5,732 bases of DNA from an uncultured Actinoplanes sp. Lineage in GTDB: Bacteria > Actinomycetota > Actinomycetes > Mycobacteriales > Micromonosporaceae. Below the pieces are notes generated by a model. It had not been told where the DNA came from. It did no database searches and worked only from the letters and a program-made list of their open reading frames with translations. Positions 5,480-5,732 of this stretch are shown here, piece by piece; position 1 is the first letter of the stretch; each line of letters begins with the position of its first letter. The stretch lies in the NCBI GenBank assembly GCA_934667465.1, contig CAKUMG010000431.1:1-5732 (forward strand), in the 5' to 3' direction. Made by a program: the position numbers and the translations under genes.

Positions 5480-5732
5480 GCGCCGGCGGCCGCCACCGCG
5501 GCGCTCAGCCCTGCCGCGCTCCGGTCGGTCAGGTCCGTGCCGTTGACCTTGACCGTCGGCGTGCCCGTGATCCCCCGCTCGGAGGCCTTGTCGGTCACCT
5601 CGGCCGCCCAGCCCGTGTAGGTCTCGTTGTTCACCGCGTCCGCGAACGCCGGGTCGGTCAGCCCCACCGACTTCCCGAGCTCGATCAGCTTCGCGTCGTC
5701 CAGGCCCGGGGTGTTCTCCTCGGGCTGGTTCG
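5476..5732 (-). CDS. DsbA-like thioredoxin-fold protein, C-terminal part (5' end outside window)
   Basis: The last 84 residues of a DsbA-family (Thioredoxin_4-like) protein are visible. Evidence includes NQPEENTPGL, a helical insert region with LIELGKSVGL and AFADAVNN, and the block GITGTPTVKVNG, which holds the cis-proline loop (TPT) next to the active site of thioredoxin-fold enzymes. The C-x-x-C motif and any signal or membrane segment would lie beyond the window edge, so redox activity cannot be confirmed here. In actinobacteria, homologues are usually anchored or secreted and act on cysteines of exported proteins. The frame is open to the right edge. Its TGA overlaps the GTG of the membrane protein gene by four bases, making this the upstream member of the visible operon. 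Family is confident; exact role is inferred. Confidence 0.9.
   Translation of the reverse strand, partial: NQPEENTPGLDDAKLIELGKSVGLTDPAFADAVNNETYTGWAAEVTDKASERGITGTPTVKVNGTDLTDRSAAGLSAAVAAAGA

Overview
The window looks like chromosomal DNA of a high-GC actinobacterium. Codon third positions are almost all G or C, GTG starts are common, and stop-to-start junctions are tight. A chemoreceptor, a secreted expansin and several proteins of actinobacterial type suggest a motile, soil- or plant-associated member of the Micromonosporaceae (Actinoplanes-like). That taxonomic guess is inference, since no rRNA or other marker gene is present. There is no insertion sequence, phage gene or CRISPR array.

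Left half, rightward genes (1-2798): the C-terminal part of a methyl-accepting chemotaxis protein; a 106-residue Cys/His-rich protein of unknown function in the same reading frame just after the receptor's TGA; a 262-residue MOSC-domain protein with the conserved molybdenum-ligand cysteine; and a secreted expansin-like protein with a double-psi barrel and a CBM63-like domain, followed by a Ser/Ala/Pro tail that leads to no further domain. A near-perfect hairpin at 2842-2868 lies between the convergent expansin and acetyltransferase genes.

Middle, leftward (2868-4019): a GNAT acetyltransferase, then a tRNA gene with anticodon UAG (Leu codon CUA). This tRNA has a short class I variable loop where bacterial tRNA-Leu normally has a long variable arm. 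A large two-part hairpin lies directly 3' of it. The roughly 340 bases upstream hold the tRNA promoter, small hairpins and a decayed-looking reading frame, but no convincing gene.

Right, leftward (4020-5732): three translationally coupled genes joined by 4-base GTGA and ATGA overlaps. They encode the C-terminal end of a DsbA-like thioredoxin-fold protein, an exported five-helix membrane protein whose predicted mature form begins with His, and a Bcp-type peroxiredoxin. Together they suggest an extracytoplasmic thiol/redox or metal-stress operon with a cytoplasmic peroxidase. The most unusual items are the class I tRNA with a Leu anticodon and the expansin's orphan tail. No clear new multi-gene system is visible.
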